Below, piece after piece: positions 8,940-18,103 of a stretch of DNA of 64,000 nucleotides. The translations under genes and the position numbers were made by a program. The stretch comes from Chloroflexota bacterium (GTDB taxonomy: Bacteria; Chloroflexota; Dehalococcoidia; Lucifugimonadales; UBA826): positions 1 to 64,000 of the forward strand of contig PBKS01000015.1 in NCBI GenBank assembly GCA_002722155.1, written 5' to 3'. How positions within the stretch are numbered: the stretch's first letter is position 1; each line of letters starts with the position of its first letter. Below the pieces are notes generated by a model. It saw only the letters and a program-made list of their open reading frames with translations, did not search any database and was not told the origin of the DNA.

Positions 8940-10223
8940 ATGACCCAATCATCGGAAAACCAAAATACTGATCATAAGGTGACGACTGACCGAAATCCTA
9001 TCCGAAAAATTAAAGTATCCAACATGTTGGATACTCTTTCATATCGAGATTTTAGATGGGTTTGGATAGGGTCATTTGTGTCTTTCATGGCAATGAATAT
9101 GCAAATGATTACTAGGAGTTGGCTGATTTTAAGGGTCACAGATGATTCTCCCTTGGCACTTACATTAGTTACATTAACTTTTGCTTTGCCTATGACCGTG
9201 GTGGCTCCCTTTGCTGGAGCTTTGGCAGATCGTTTCTCTAGAAAAAATTTAATCATTTTCAGTCAAATTGGTAGTGCTCTTTTTACCTTATTGCTTGGGA
9301 CACTTGATTTCATTGGTGTTGTGACTTTCTGGCATATAATGCTCATCGGAATTTTTAATGGCTCACTAATGTCCATAAATATGCCTAGTCGTCAAGCAAT
9401 CATCTCTGACATCGTCCCGGATTCAAAATTAATGAATGCCATTTCTCTTAATTTTTCCAGTATGAACTTAACTCGAATCGCCGGTCCTGCTCTGGCCGGT
9501 TTCTTAATTTTGCTATTTGATACATCTGGGGTATTTTTCGTAATCGCGGTGATTTATGTCTTCGCTGCAATCACGATTGGAATGGTTCATTACGCGCCAA
9601 ATAGAAAAATCAAAACTGGAAAAAATGTCGGAGAAGATGTGCTCGAGGGCATACGCTATGTATTTAGAATACCTTCACTGCGAGGGTTGTTTGTTATGTC
9701 GTTTATCCCAGTCATATTCGGATTCTCTTTCATGGCTCTAATCCCGGCGTGGGCAAGGGAGGCGCTAGCAATCGAATCTGACGGTTTGGGAATCTTACTG
9801 ATGTTAATGGGCATAGGCGCGACTATCGGAACACTCCTACTCGCATCTATAGGAAACATGCCGAGAAGGGGAATGGTAATGCTTGGAGCTTCCGTAGCTT
9901 GGGGGATCAGTTTGGCTATATTTGCACAACTGACCTCTTTCACAATAGCAATTCCTTTTCTTATTTTTATTGGGTTGACCAGTTCCCTGTATATGTCACT
10001 GAACATGACTATGGTGCAAACTAAGGCAGATCCTGAAATGCGAGGACGCACCATGAGCATCTCTATGATGACCTTTGGTATGATGCCTTTGAGCGCTGTA
10101 CCATTCGGCACTTTAGCGGAACAAATAGGTACTGCGGATTCTTTGACTATCAGTGGAATTCTCCTTGCTTTATTTACCATCGGCTTTGCTATAACTAACA
10201 AAAATTTCAGAAAAATGGATTAA
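8940..10223 (+). CDS. MFS transporter (start may be ATG 9024)
   Basis: Multiple hydrophobic helices, PFAGALADRFSRKNLI loop, MLDTLSYRDFRWVWIGSF N-terminus typical of this MFS group beginning at 9024. Confidence 0.8.
   Translation: MTQSSENQNTDHKVTTDRNPIRKIKVSNMLDTLSYRDFRWVWIGSFVSFMAMNMQMITRSWLILRVTDDSPLALTLVTLTFALPMTVVAPFAGALADRFSRKNLIIFSQIGSALFTLLLGTLDFIGVVTFWHIMLIGIFNGSLMSINMPSRQAIISDIVPDSKLMNAISLNFSSMNLTRIAGPALAGFLILLFDTSGVFFVIAVIYVFAAITIGMVHYAPNRKIKTGKNVGEDVLEGIRYVFRIPSLRGLFVMSFIPVIFGFSFMALIPAWAREALAIESDGLGILLMLMGIGATIGTLLLASIGNMPRRGMVMLGASVAWGISLAIFAQLTSFTIAIPFLIFIGLTSSLYMSLNMTMVQTKADPEMRGRTMSISMMTFGMMPLSAVPFGTLAEQIGTADSLTISGILLALFTIGFAITNKNFRKMD
9014..9035. repeat. Perfect 22-bp palindrome agtatccaacatgttggatact
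   Basis: The sequence equals its own reverse complement; overlaps the probable MFS start codon ATG 9024. Confidence 0.9.
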
Positions 10224-10229
10224 TCGAAT

Positions 10230-11282
10230 ATGACTAAGGTAGATCAAGAAGGTAAAATCCAAACAGTCTTAGGGCTAATAGACCCTAAAGACCTAGGATT
10301 AACAATGACTCATGAGCATCTACTCATAGATTTCTCTGTTATGTTTAACCCGACGCCGGATGTAACCACACAGAGAATGGCTCATGCACCTGTTTCCATG
10401 GAAAATCTGGGGTGGATAAGACAATATTGCTACAGCAACCTAGACAACCTTCTCGTACTCGACGAAGACACAGCCATAGAAGAGGCCATGTTGTATCAAA
10501 GGCATGGCGGAGGGGCGATAGTTGACGCAACAACCATTGGAATTGGCAGGGACCCTTTGGCTCTTGCAAGAATTTCTAGAGGCGCTGGTGTCCACGTAGT
10601 AATGGGAGCTGGGTACTATGTCCACGCGGCTCAACCAAAGCAAATAAATGAAATAGATGAGAATGATATATATCGAGAAATTACGAAGGATATTCAAATT
10701 GGTGTAGGTAACACCGGCATCAAAGCTGGCATAATCGGGGAAATTGGTTGCACTTGGCCACTTATGCCAAACGAAATAAAAGTGTTGAAAGCCTCTGCCC
10801 GCGCCCAGTTAGAAACGGGAGCTTCAATCCTAATCCATCCCGGTCGAGATGAAAAAGCACCTATTGAGATCCTTGAGATACTCGCAGATTCAGGTGCCAA
10901 CCTTTCCAGAGTGATAATGGGACATTTAGACCGTACAGTATCTTCAATAGATACATTGAAGGAATTGGGTGATACCGGATGTGTCCTTGAATGGGATCTT
11001 TTTGGAAATGAAGTATCTTTTTACCAGCCTTCTGATTTTGACATGCCTAGCGATGCAGAAAGATTAAAATTCATCAGGCATATGATAGACATTGGTCTAG
11101 GCGACCGCATTGTCATATCTCACGATATTTGCACAAAACACCGCCTAGTAAAGTACGGTGGCCACGGATACGGTTACATACCTGAACATATCATTCCACG
11201 AATGCGAAATAAAAACTTTGACGAATCCGAAATAAAAGCTATAACCGAAAAAAACCCTGCACGTTTACTGACAATTAATTAG
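10230..11282 (+). CDS. Phosphotriesterase-family metal-dependent hydrolase
   Basis: TMTHEHLLIDF (HxH), GIIGEIGC, ILIHPGRDE, IMGHLDRT, ISHDIC metal-ligand motifs of the PTE/amidohydrolase group. Confidence 0.85.
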   Translation: MTKVDQEGKIQTVLGLIDPKDLGLTMTHEHLLIDFSVMFNPTPDVTTQRMAHAPVSMENLGWIRQYCYSNLDNLLVLDEDTAIEEAMLYQRHGGGAIVDATTIGIGRDPLALARISRGAGVHVVMGAGYYVHAAQPKQINEIDENDIYREITKDIQIGVGNTGIKAGIIGEIGCTWPLMPNEIKVLKASARAQLETGASILIHPGRDEKAPIEILEILADSGANLSRVIMGHLDRTVSSIDTLKELGDTGCVLEWDLFGNEVSFYQPSDFDMPSDAERLKFIRHMIDIGLGDRIVISHDICTKHRLVKYGGHGYGYIPEHIIPRMRNKNFDESEIKAITEKNPARLLTIN

Positions 11283-11285
11283 AAA

Positions 11286-11681
11286 TTAAACCAAAACTCC
11301 AAATCCTGATTTTGTACAAATTTCAATTCGGTTTCCTTCAGGATCGGCCAGGAAAAAAACTCTCTGACCGTCATTCCTCGTTGTAATGTCGGTGGTCGCG
11401 ATCCCCTGTTGATGAACTTGCTCATTAGCAGCCTCGATATCGTCAACTTCAAAAGCCCCATGGTGTGATGGTGTAGAAGGGCCATCGGGAGTTTCAACAA
11501 TATGTACCATGGCCCCACTTGGCAATTGAAGCCATATGATATGTTCAGCATCGACTTGCTTAGGTATTTGCTTAACTCCAAGAACATCTATCCAAAACTT
11601 GGCCGCTTTTTCTTTATCTAGGACGTTATAAGTAACATGATTAACCGCCTTCAACCTGACACGATCTTCTGTTAGGCTCAT
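11286..11681 (-). CDS. VOC family protein (glyoxalase/bleomycin resistance-like)
   Basis: AVNHVTYNVLDKEKAAKFWIDVLG..HHGAFEVDDIEAANEQV...FFLADPEGNRIEI. Confidence 0.85.
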   Translation of the reverse strand: MSLTEDRVRLKAVNHVTYNVLDKEKAAKFWIDVLGVKQIPKQVDAEHIIWLQLPSGAMVHIVETPDGPSTPSHHGAFEVDDIEAANEQVHQQGIATTDITTRNDGQRVFFLADPEGNRIEICTKSGFGVLV

Positions 11682-11777
11682 TTCAATCCTCTCTGATATT
11701 ATGCTCTGTGCTTCTATGTACTAAACCAAATCCAACCATATTAGTAACAATAAAAAAAGTCCAACTAGGAGAATCTA

Positions 11778-12245
11778 ATGGGAACAATAGAAGATAGAAT
11801 CCAAGAATTGGGGATTCAATTACCAAATTCACCGGCTCCCGTTGCAAATTACGTGCCGGTGGTGAGGACAGGAAATCTTATATATCTATCAGGGGTTGGA
11901 CCAGCTCCAAAACCAGACGGAACCGAATATAAAGGAAAACTCGGAGGTACGTTAGAAGTAGAAGAAGGATATGATGCAGCCAGACTGACCGCAGTCAATC
12001 TAGTTGCACGGCTAAAAGGATATTTAGGCGAATTAGACAGAGTGATCCAAATAGTGAAACTCCTTTCTCTTGTAAATTCAGTGCCGGATTTCACTGAACC
12101 TCCCGCTGTTACAAATGGGTGCTCCGATCTCCTCGTTGAAATTTTTGGCGATAAAGGTCGCCATGCGAGGTCAGCAGTTGGGGTGGCCACACTACCAGGT
12201 GGGATGCCGATAGAAATCGAAATGATTGCAGAAATATCTGATTAA
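11778..12245 (+). CDS. RidA family protein
   Basis: PVANYVPVVRTGNLIYLSGVGP...VEEGYDAARLTAVNLVARLK...RSAVGVATLPGGMPIEIEMIAEI. Confidence 0.88.
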   Translation: MGTIEDRIQELGIQLPNSPAPVANYVPVVRTGNLIYLSGVGPAPKPDGTEYKGKLGGTLEVEEGYDAARLTAVNLVARLKGYLGELDRVIQIVKLLSLVNSVPDFTEPPAVTNGCSDLLVEIFGDKGRHARSAVGVATLPGGMPIEIEMIAEISD

Positions 12246-12264
12246 CCGGCGGATTGTTGGACAT

Positions 12265-12924
12265 ATGGACAACTTAATCCTAGTAGGAGGCGGTGAATTC
12301 AAGGAAGAGTGCATCTCAATGGACACTTACCTACTCGAGAGGTTGGATAAGCCGAACCCCAGGGTGGCAATCATTCCAACTGCCGCCGCCTACCAGCAAC
12401 CTCAAAAGGCCGCAGAAAATGGTGTGAGGTACTTTAATTCTCTCGGAGCAGAAGCAGATTCAATAATGATCCTCAGCCGGGAAGATGCACAAGACGGTAA
12501 ATATCCAATGAAACTCTCTGAGATAGATCTTATTTATTTCACAGGGGGAAACCCTCAGTATCTACTAACATCTTTGAAGCAAACAGTATTCATGGAAGCT
12601 ATAATCTCCTCTATTGCCAAAGGTGTATTTTTAGTAGGCTCAAGTGCAGGAGCAATGATCTTAGGCAGTAAAATGAGATACGGGAACTGGATGACTGGAC
12701 TGGGGTTAATTTCGAATACCGCCATAATGCCGCACCATGAAAAAAGTACCCCTGAAAGCATATTATCCGAAAGTCACTCTGAACTCGCAACAGGCACCAG
12801 AATCATAGGCATCGACTCCGCCACTGGTGTTTTTTTAAACAGTGGCGAAGTCATAATACTGGGTGCCGGTAAAGCAGTTTTTTATTCTGAAAACGAATAC
12901 CAAATAATTAGATCAAATTCATAA
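12265..12924 (+). CDS. Peptidase S51/cyanophycinase-like protein
   Basis: ILVGGGEFKEE, IPTAAAYQQP, IYFTGGNPQYLL, LVGSSAGAMILG nucleophile Ser motif. Confidence 0.75.
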   Translation: MDNLILVGGGEFKEECISMDTYLLERLDKPNPRVAIIPTAAAYQQPQKAAENGVRYFNSLGAEADSIMILSREDAQDGKYPMKLSEIDLIYFTGGNPQYLLTSLKQTVFMEAIISSIAKGVFLVGSSAGAMILGSKMRYGNWMTGLGLISNTAIMPHHEKSTPESILSESHSELATGTRIIGIDSATGVFLNSGEVIILGAGKAVFYSENEYQIIRSNS

Positions 12925-12937
12925 TTATGACAATCAA

Positions 12938-13283
12938 TTAAGAATCCAAATTTATCTTCATACCATCATTAACCAAAGACTCTACAGTGTTCCCGTCAAC
13001 CAGATGGTCTTTGACAATAGTTTCCACGTCATCCGGATTGGCGATATACCAGGTGCCTTCATTTCCTGGCCCATAGACAATCATGCTGCATTGATCAGTT
13101 TCACATTTCCTGTGCTGGCTCGTGCATCCGACGCTAGAAACATACACGCTGCTTCTCAAGCCGTATTTAGAAAGTATTTCCACAACTTTTTGTTTTACCT
13201 CTGCCCCACCTTTATTACCACAGTGAATTCCATCATCGCGTTCAACATCACAAACCAAAATATGATTCTTAAATTCAGGCATA
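12938..13283 (-). CDS. Putative thioredoxin-like (2Fe-2S) ferredoxin domain protein
   Basis: FKNHILVCDVERDDGIHCGNKGGAEVKQKVVEIL...SSVGCTSQHRKCETDQCSMIVYGPGNEGTWY resembles the thioredoxin-like ferredoxin fold. Confidence 0.65.
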
Positions 13284-13403
13284 GTTATTCTCCTAGTTAA
13301 TCTTAGTTCCACTTCAAAAAAGATTCTAACAGCCTTATTTTTTGGTAACAAATTAACTTAAAAGTAAATGCATGTTAATGTAGTCAAAATTTAAATCAGG
13401 GAT

Positions 13404-14183
13404 GTGGATATGTGCGCAAATAAAAATACCGGAAGATTAACTGGGAAAGTGGCCCTTGTAACAGGCGCGAAATCGGGCATAGGAAAGGCCTGTGTAGATA
13501 GATTTATAGAAGAGGGAGCCAATGTTGTCGCAGCCGATATAACAATACCTAACACGGACTCATCAGAACCTAACAGAATTTTACCAATATCAGGTGACGT
13601 TACTAAAACAAATGATGCAGCTGAAATGGTGAACAAGGCCAAGGAAACATATGGAAAACTCGATATTTTAGTTAACAGTGCCGGAATAAGTAGTAGGAAT
13701 GCATACGAGGAAGAAGAAGATCCAGAAAAAATATGGGACCGAGTGATAGAGGTAAATTTAAAAGGAACCTACTTGGTTTCCAAACATGCAGTACCCGAAA
13801 TGGAGATAAATGGAAGCGGTTCTATCGTAAATTTAGCCTCAATCAACGGCCTTGTTGGATATCCGGTCGGAATTGGGGGTGGTTTTAATGCTTATCCTCC
13901 ATCAAAAGGTGGGGTAATTCAATTTACTAAAACGCTGGCAAACGATATGGCATCAAAAAATATAAGGGTTAATTGTCTTTGCCCTGGGTATGTTGAAACT
14001 AACCTTACAGAATCTCTCACTAACAATGAATTGATTTTTCAACAGCTAAAGGATTTACATCCTATGGGTAGGCTGGGGAGACCTGAAGAAATTGCAAACG
14101 CTGCCTTATTTCTGGCTTCTGATGAAGCATCCTTTATTACAGGTTCGTCTCTCGTTATCGACGGGGGGTATACCTCTCAATAA
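13404..14183 (+). CDS. SDR family oxidoreductase
   Basis: GKVALVTGAKSGIGKA, NSAGIS, YPPSKGGVIQFTK, CPGYVETNLT, ITGSSLVIDGGYTSQ. Confidence 0.9.
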   Translation: MDMCANKNTGRLTGKVALVTGAKSGIGKACVDRFIEEGANVVAADITIPNTDSSEPNRILPISGDVTKTNDAAEMVNKAKETYGKLDILVNSAGISSRNAYEEEEDPEKIWDRVIEVNLKGTYLVSKHAVPEMEINGSGSIVNLASINGLVGYPVGIGGGFNAYPPSKGGVIQFTKTLANDMASKNIRVNCLCPGYVETNLTESLTNNELIFQQLKDLHPMGRLGRPEEIANAALFLASDEASFITGSSLVIDGGYTSQ

Positions 14184-14200
14184 TTAACAGTAGATACGAT

Positions 14201-14944
14201 TTACCTAACGGTTTTGAACACTCTAACCCTGCTTTTATAAATTTCCCCGCTCAATAATTTCAAGGCATCACTATTAGGCTCATCTACATTGATCAACCTT
14301 GACATGATTTTCCCATCAAAATTATCAAGAAATCCACACCTTTTTTTAAACCCATTCAAAGTATGCTTTTCCCCCCCGAGGAAAAGGTAATCTATATCTT
14401 GGATTCTTGGTTCCAATATCCGTTTGGACACTTCGCAGACTTTGTCATATAACTCTCGAATCAACCTTTCTCGACTTCTTTCAAATCTTCTCTGAGAAGA
14501 ACCTCCAGCCTTGTGGCGATTTTTCATTCGCCGACCTTCTGTTTTGGTATCGATCAACTCCTGACCTTCCATTAGTGCGACTGCATATCGTCCCAATCTA
14601 ACCAAAATAACCGCTACCAATTTGGGCACCTCAAATACATCCTCCAGAAGTAAAGTATCCTGATCCTGCGTAATTGCATCCATTGTAAAAGGAAGGGGCG
14701 GTTCTATTACTGTCAGCTCCTCTTCTCGTCTAAACAGGACCATTCCTGTATCGCTAGAGCCAACCTCGTTTACAACAGCTTCTATGACCGGCCCAGCGAT
14801 CTTTGGAGTTACAGATTTATTTTCCTCAAAATTAGCTGCAAGATAAACAGTTCGGTCTGTATAAGTATTTTCAGCCAAGTCATCTAGATGTTTAAAGAGT
14901 GATTCTTTCGAAAGCCAGTTATCACTTGTTTGAACTATCTGCAT
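14201..14944 (-). CDS. VLRF1/eRF1-like domain protein, putative peptidyl-tRNA hydrolase
   Basis: LVRLGRYAVALMEGQELIDTKTEGRRMKNRHKAGGSSQRRFERSRERLIRELYDKV with a GGSSQ loop, followed by DIDYLFLGGEKHTLNGF.. as in eRF1 domain 2-like folds. Confidence 0.6.
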   Translation of the reverse strand: MQIVQTSDNWLSKESLFKHLDDLAENTYTDRTVYLAANFEENKSVTPKIAGPVIEAVVNEVGSSDTGMVLFRREEELTVIEPPLPFTMDAITQDQDTLLLEDVFEVPKLVAVILVRLGRYAVALMEGQELIDTKTEGRRMKNRHKAGGSSQRRFERSRERLIRELYDKVCEVSKRILEPRIQDIDYLFLGGEKHTLNGFKKRCGFLDNFDGKIMSRLINVDEPNSDALKLLSGEIYKSRVRVFKTVR

Positions 14945-14970
14945 TTGAATTTTCCGGGTGTTTTTCTTAC

Positions 14971-16953
14971 TTATTTACTGGCACTATATTCATCATATTT
15001 TTGTTCACAAACATGAACAATATTTTCAAAGTCTTCCTCTAAAATATATCTTTCCTCAATTAGTGTCCGAGTCGCCTCCCGTACCTTGCGTATATAACTT
15101 TCCTTACTGTCGTAAAGACTCTCGATGGAAGGCCTCGGATCTCCTTTTTCTTCCTTTTCGATATCTGTCGGAGGCAGTGGCACTGTCCATCCAGCCAACC
15201 CGCCAGTTATTCCAATAAAAAGACCCTCATTTCCAATTAATGGATGCCTAGTGTTCCAGCCCGTATTAGTGGTTACAGGGACGCTAACATCAGGAAGACG
15301 TATACCTGCTATTTCATTCAAAGTCTGGTCCACATCAGAAACGAATGCTGGATATGTTTCACCTTGATCAGGAGGAAGCTTAATTGTTCTACCCAAGTGC
15401 TGTTCGTTGCCATAGTCAAGTCTCATTGGGTTCAATACTCGATCCGGAAGTCTGATTCCAGGAATTCCCGCGAATTTTCCAATAAGATCTTTTGTCTCAA
15501 CTGCTGATCCATCATCCTGTCTAGGGTGACTACTTGGTGGTGGTTCATTTTTACCCTTAACCCAGTCATTCATATTGGATAAACATCCTCTCAATATAGG
15601 AGTGTAATTGACTCCATTAAAAGGCAAGTTTCCTCTAACTGAATCTGAATCTCTAACCGTCTCTAAAGGATACTTACCTGAACCATGTTGAGTACCAGAG
15701 AAATGATAGCGCCTCACATTTTTATGCTCCAGGGCATCACTATTATTATCAATATTGGTATGGATTAAAGCAGCGTCCCCTCGCCAATACTCAGCTGAAC
15801 TGTTTGTAAACATTATTTTCGGGACATTTTCTTGGTCAATCATTCGATCAAGCAAACCGCCTTGCTTTCCTGCTATGGAATCCTTCTGTCTAGTATCCGT
15901 GAAAGGGAAAAGCTCTGGCATAATGTAACAAACATCCTTGGAGGGTTGTCCGAAACGTAGATTAAATTCTCCACGCATCCCTCCACCAACATGAGCAATT
16001 ATCCCATCCATACTTGGCCTAGATGATTCATCAAGATTCATTCCGGTGTGTATGTATTGCCTGAGAAACCTACCGGTCTGAGATACTCCATAGGATATTG
16101 CATGGTCTATATTCCCTTCAAGCAGGTTGCCATCTTCCTCCGAAGCATACTTAATAAAGGAGCAAATATCCCTGACTGCAGCAAACCCAAGACCAACAAT
16201 ACGACTCCCTTTCGCCGTATAAACCAATTTATATATCCTACCTAGTTCAAATCCTCCTTGAAGGTGGACATGAGAAGCATCTGGTTCAACTTCAGAATCC
16301 TCCACTCTAACAAGGGACCACTTCTCTCTGTCAATAATTTTAGGAGTCCCATTCGGCTGATCTTGAACCATTAACTCTGCTTCTAGCTCAGCTTCATCAG
16401 CTGCAGAATTTTTCAAATGATACCGGTCAGCAAGAGGAAACACAGAAGTATCAATATTGGCTTGATACTGATTCATAATTTTTCCAGTTAGTTGCTCCCC
16501 GTTTAAATATGCCTCTGGCACTGAAAGACCTATTAATCCTGGAATATCTGGGACATCCGCTTGCCATCCACAGAACATCACCGTGTAACCCTCTTTCATT
16601 AGGAAGCCATTACCAGAATCAATAGGCGAACTAGGATCTAGGGGCCTATCCGCGCTATTAAAACCAGCTAATACCGTCTTATTACCCCTATTCACTACGT
16701 CCAAGAGCATTGTCCCATTTCCTTTAATAGGATCGGACGGAGTCAGGATCAGAAAATCCGCCGAAAACTCAACTTTACCATTGATGTTGCGAGGTGCTAA
16801 TTGAATATCGACTATCCTCACGTTAGCTTCAGAGAACGGGTCTACCTCGAAGTGCACTTTTCCGATGAGTTGATCATAAGTACCAATATCACCATATTCC
16901 TTCCCGTTTTCAAGTAACGCTCTATTTTCTATTACGAAGCGACTTACAGTCAT
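14971..16953 (-). CDS. Large alpha/beta hydrolase domain-containing protein
   Basis: YGVSQTGRFLRQYIHTGMNLDESSRPSMDGIIAHVGGGMRGEFNLRFGQPS and KIMFTNSSAEYWRGDAALIHT typical of a large alpha/beta hydrolase family; start set to MTVSRF at 16953. Confidence 0.75.
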   Translation of the reverse strand: MTVSRFVIENRALLENGKEYGDIGTYDQLIGKVHFEVDPFSEANVRIVDIQLAPRNINGKVEFSADFLILTPSDPIKGNGTMLLDVVNRGNKTVLAGFNSADRPLDPSSPIDSGNGFLMKEGYTVMFCGWQADVPDIPGLIGLSVPEAYLNGEQLTGKIMNQYQANIDTSVFPLADRYHLKNSAADEAELEAELMVQDQPNGTPKIIDREKWSLVRVEDSEVEPDASHVHLQGGFELGRIYKLVYTAKGSRIVGLGFAAVRDICSFIKYASEEDGNLLEGNIDHAISYGVSQTGRFLRQYIHTGMNLDESSRPSMDGIIAHVGGGMRGEFNLRFGQPSKDVCYIMPELFPFTDTRQKDSIAGKQGGLLDRMIDQENVPKIMFTNSSAEYWRGDAALIHTNIDNNSDALEHKNVRRYHFSGTQHGSGKYPLETVRDSDSVRGNLPFNGVNYTPILRGCLSNMNDWVKGKNEPPPSSHPRQDDGSAVETKDLIGKFAGIPGIRLPDRVLNPMRLDYGNEQHLGRTIKLPPDQGETYPAFVSDVDQTLNEIAGIRLPDVSVPVTTNTGWNTRHPLIGNEGLFIGITGGLAGWTVPLPPTDIEKEEKGDPRPSIESLYDSKESYIRKVREATRTLIEERYILEEDFENIVHVCEQKYDEYSASK

Positions 16954-17087
16954 GGTTAACCTCCTCGAACTTAAAAATGATTCTAACATTAGAAATTTGT
17001 GGGTAGAACGTTGACTGCAATATAGATGGAATCCTAAACTCTTTGTGTAAATTAAATAAGACAATAGTGCAACTGGAGGTAAGACTG

Positions 17088-17540
17088 ATGAGAATTTCAG
17101 TTGCCGCCGACCATAATGGTTACGAATTAAAAAACGAAATAAAAAAACTACTAAGACAAAACGGCCATGAGGTTATTGATATAGGACCTCATTCCATGGA
17201 TCCTTTGGATGATTATCCAGATTACGCAAAACCTTTAGCGAATAGTGTGTCTACTGGAGATACAGAACGAGGAATTATGGTTTGTGGTAGTGGGGTAGGG
17301 GCTTCTGTAGCTGCTAACAAAGTGAAAGGTATTCGAGCGGCGGTGTGTCACGACATATATTCTGCTCACCAGGGTGTTGAGCACGACAACATGAACGTCC
17401 TCTGTTTAGGTTCACGAATCGTCGGAAGTGAAGTCGTTAGAGAATTAGTCTCTGCATTCACATCTGCAAAATATACAAATGAAGAAAGACACGCTCGAAG
17501 ATTAGGTAAAGTGATAGATATGGAAAACAATTTCAGATAA
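17088..17540 (+). CDS. rpiB: RpiB/LacA/LacB family sugar-phosphate isomerase (ribose-5-phosphate isomerase B)
   Basis: MRISVAADHNGYELKNEIKKLL...DYPDYAKPLA...GIMVCGSGVGASVAANKVKGIRAAVCHD..HDNMNVLCLGSRIVG; upstream GGAGG. Confidence 0.92.
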   Translation: MRISVAADHNGYELKNEIKKLLRQNGHEVIDIGPHSMDPLDDYPDYAKPLANSVSTGDTERGIMVCGSGVGASVAANKVKGIRAAVCHDIYSAHQGVEHDNMNVLCLGSRIVGSEVVRELVSAFTSAKYTNEERHARRLGKVIDMENNFR

Positions 17541-17548
17541 TTACGAAG

Positions 17549-18043
17549 CTAACTATATTCCGCTCCCAATAAACAAGCTACTGGCTTTCGAGTCCGTTCC
17601 GCTTCTTCAAAAGCATCACTTATCCTACCTACATCATCATTAGATTCGATCAAATAATAATTGATTCCATATGCGTGCAATATCGGCTCTGTAAAACGGG
17701 CGGCAGAATCTTTAGTTATTCCGTGTCTAGTCCAACCCCTATAACCAATCATCATTACAAGAGGGAACTCCAGATCTATTCCTAAACCACGAATAGAATC
17801 TCCTGACTCAAACATGCCAGTGTTTTGAATCAAAACCACCGGCTTCTGGCCACCGACCCATATGCCCGCTGCTATTGCCATCGATTCCCCTTCTCTACAC
17901 ACTGGGACTATTTTCAATCCCTCTTCCCTAGTCATCAACTCATACATGAAATTCGTTTCACTATCTGGCAACCAAATGACATGGGTAACATCATTTTGCT
18001 TAAATTGGTCAATTATCGGTGGAGGAGTTAAAACCTGTTCCAC
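17549..18043 (-). CDS. TPP-binding enzyme N-terminal domain (sulfopyruvate/phosphonopyruvate decarboxylase alpha-like)
   Basis: THVIWLPDSETNFMYE...VPVCREGESMAIAAGIWVGGQKPVVLIQNTGMFESGDSIRGL: PYR-domain Glu and ComD-like motifs. Confidence 0.72.
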   Translation of the reverse strand: MEQVLTPPPIIDQFKQNDVTHVIWLPDSETNFMYELMTREEGLKIVPVCREGESMAIAAGIWVGGQKPVVLIQNTGMFESGDSIRGLGIDLEFPLVMMIGYRGWTRHGITKDSAARFTEPILHAYGINYYLIESNDDVGRISDAFEEAERTRKPVACLLGAEYS

Positions 18044-18103
18044 TAGACAACCTTTTCCTTCAAAAATAAATAATTTCTAGCTAATTGCATTATATTTACC
18101 TAA

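Noticed and set aside
9656-10201. 181-aa ORF antisense to the MFS transporter
   Set aside because: Opposite strand encodes a well-supported membrane transporter; the antisense translation has no recognisable domain.
15125-15507. 80-87 aa + strand ORFs inside the large alpha/beta hydrolase gene
   Set aside because: Antisense to a long conserved ORF; spurious.
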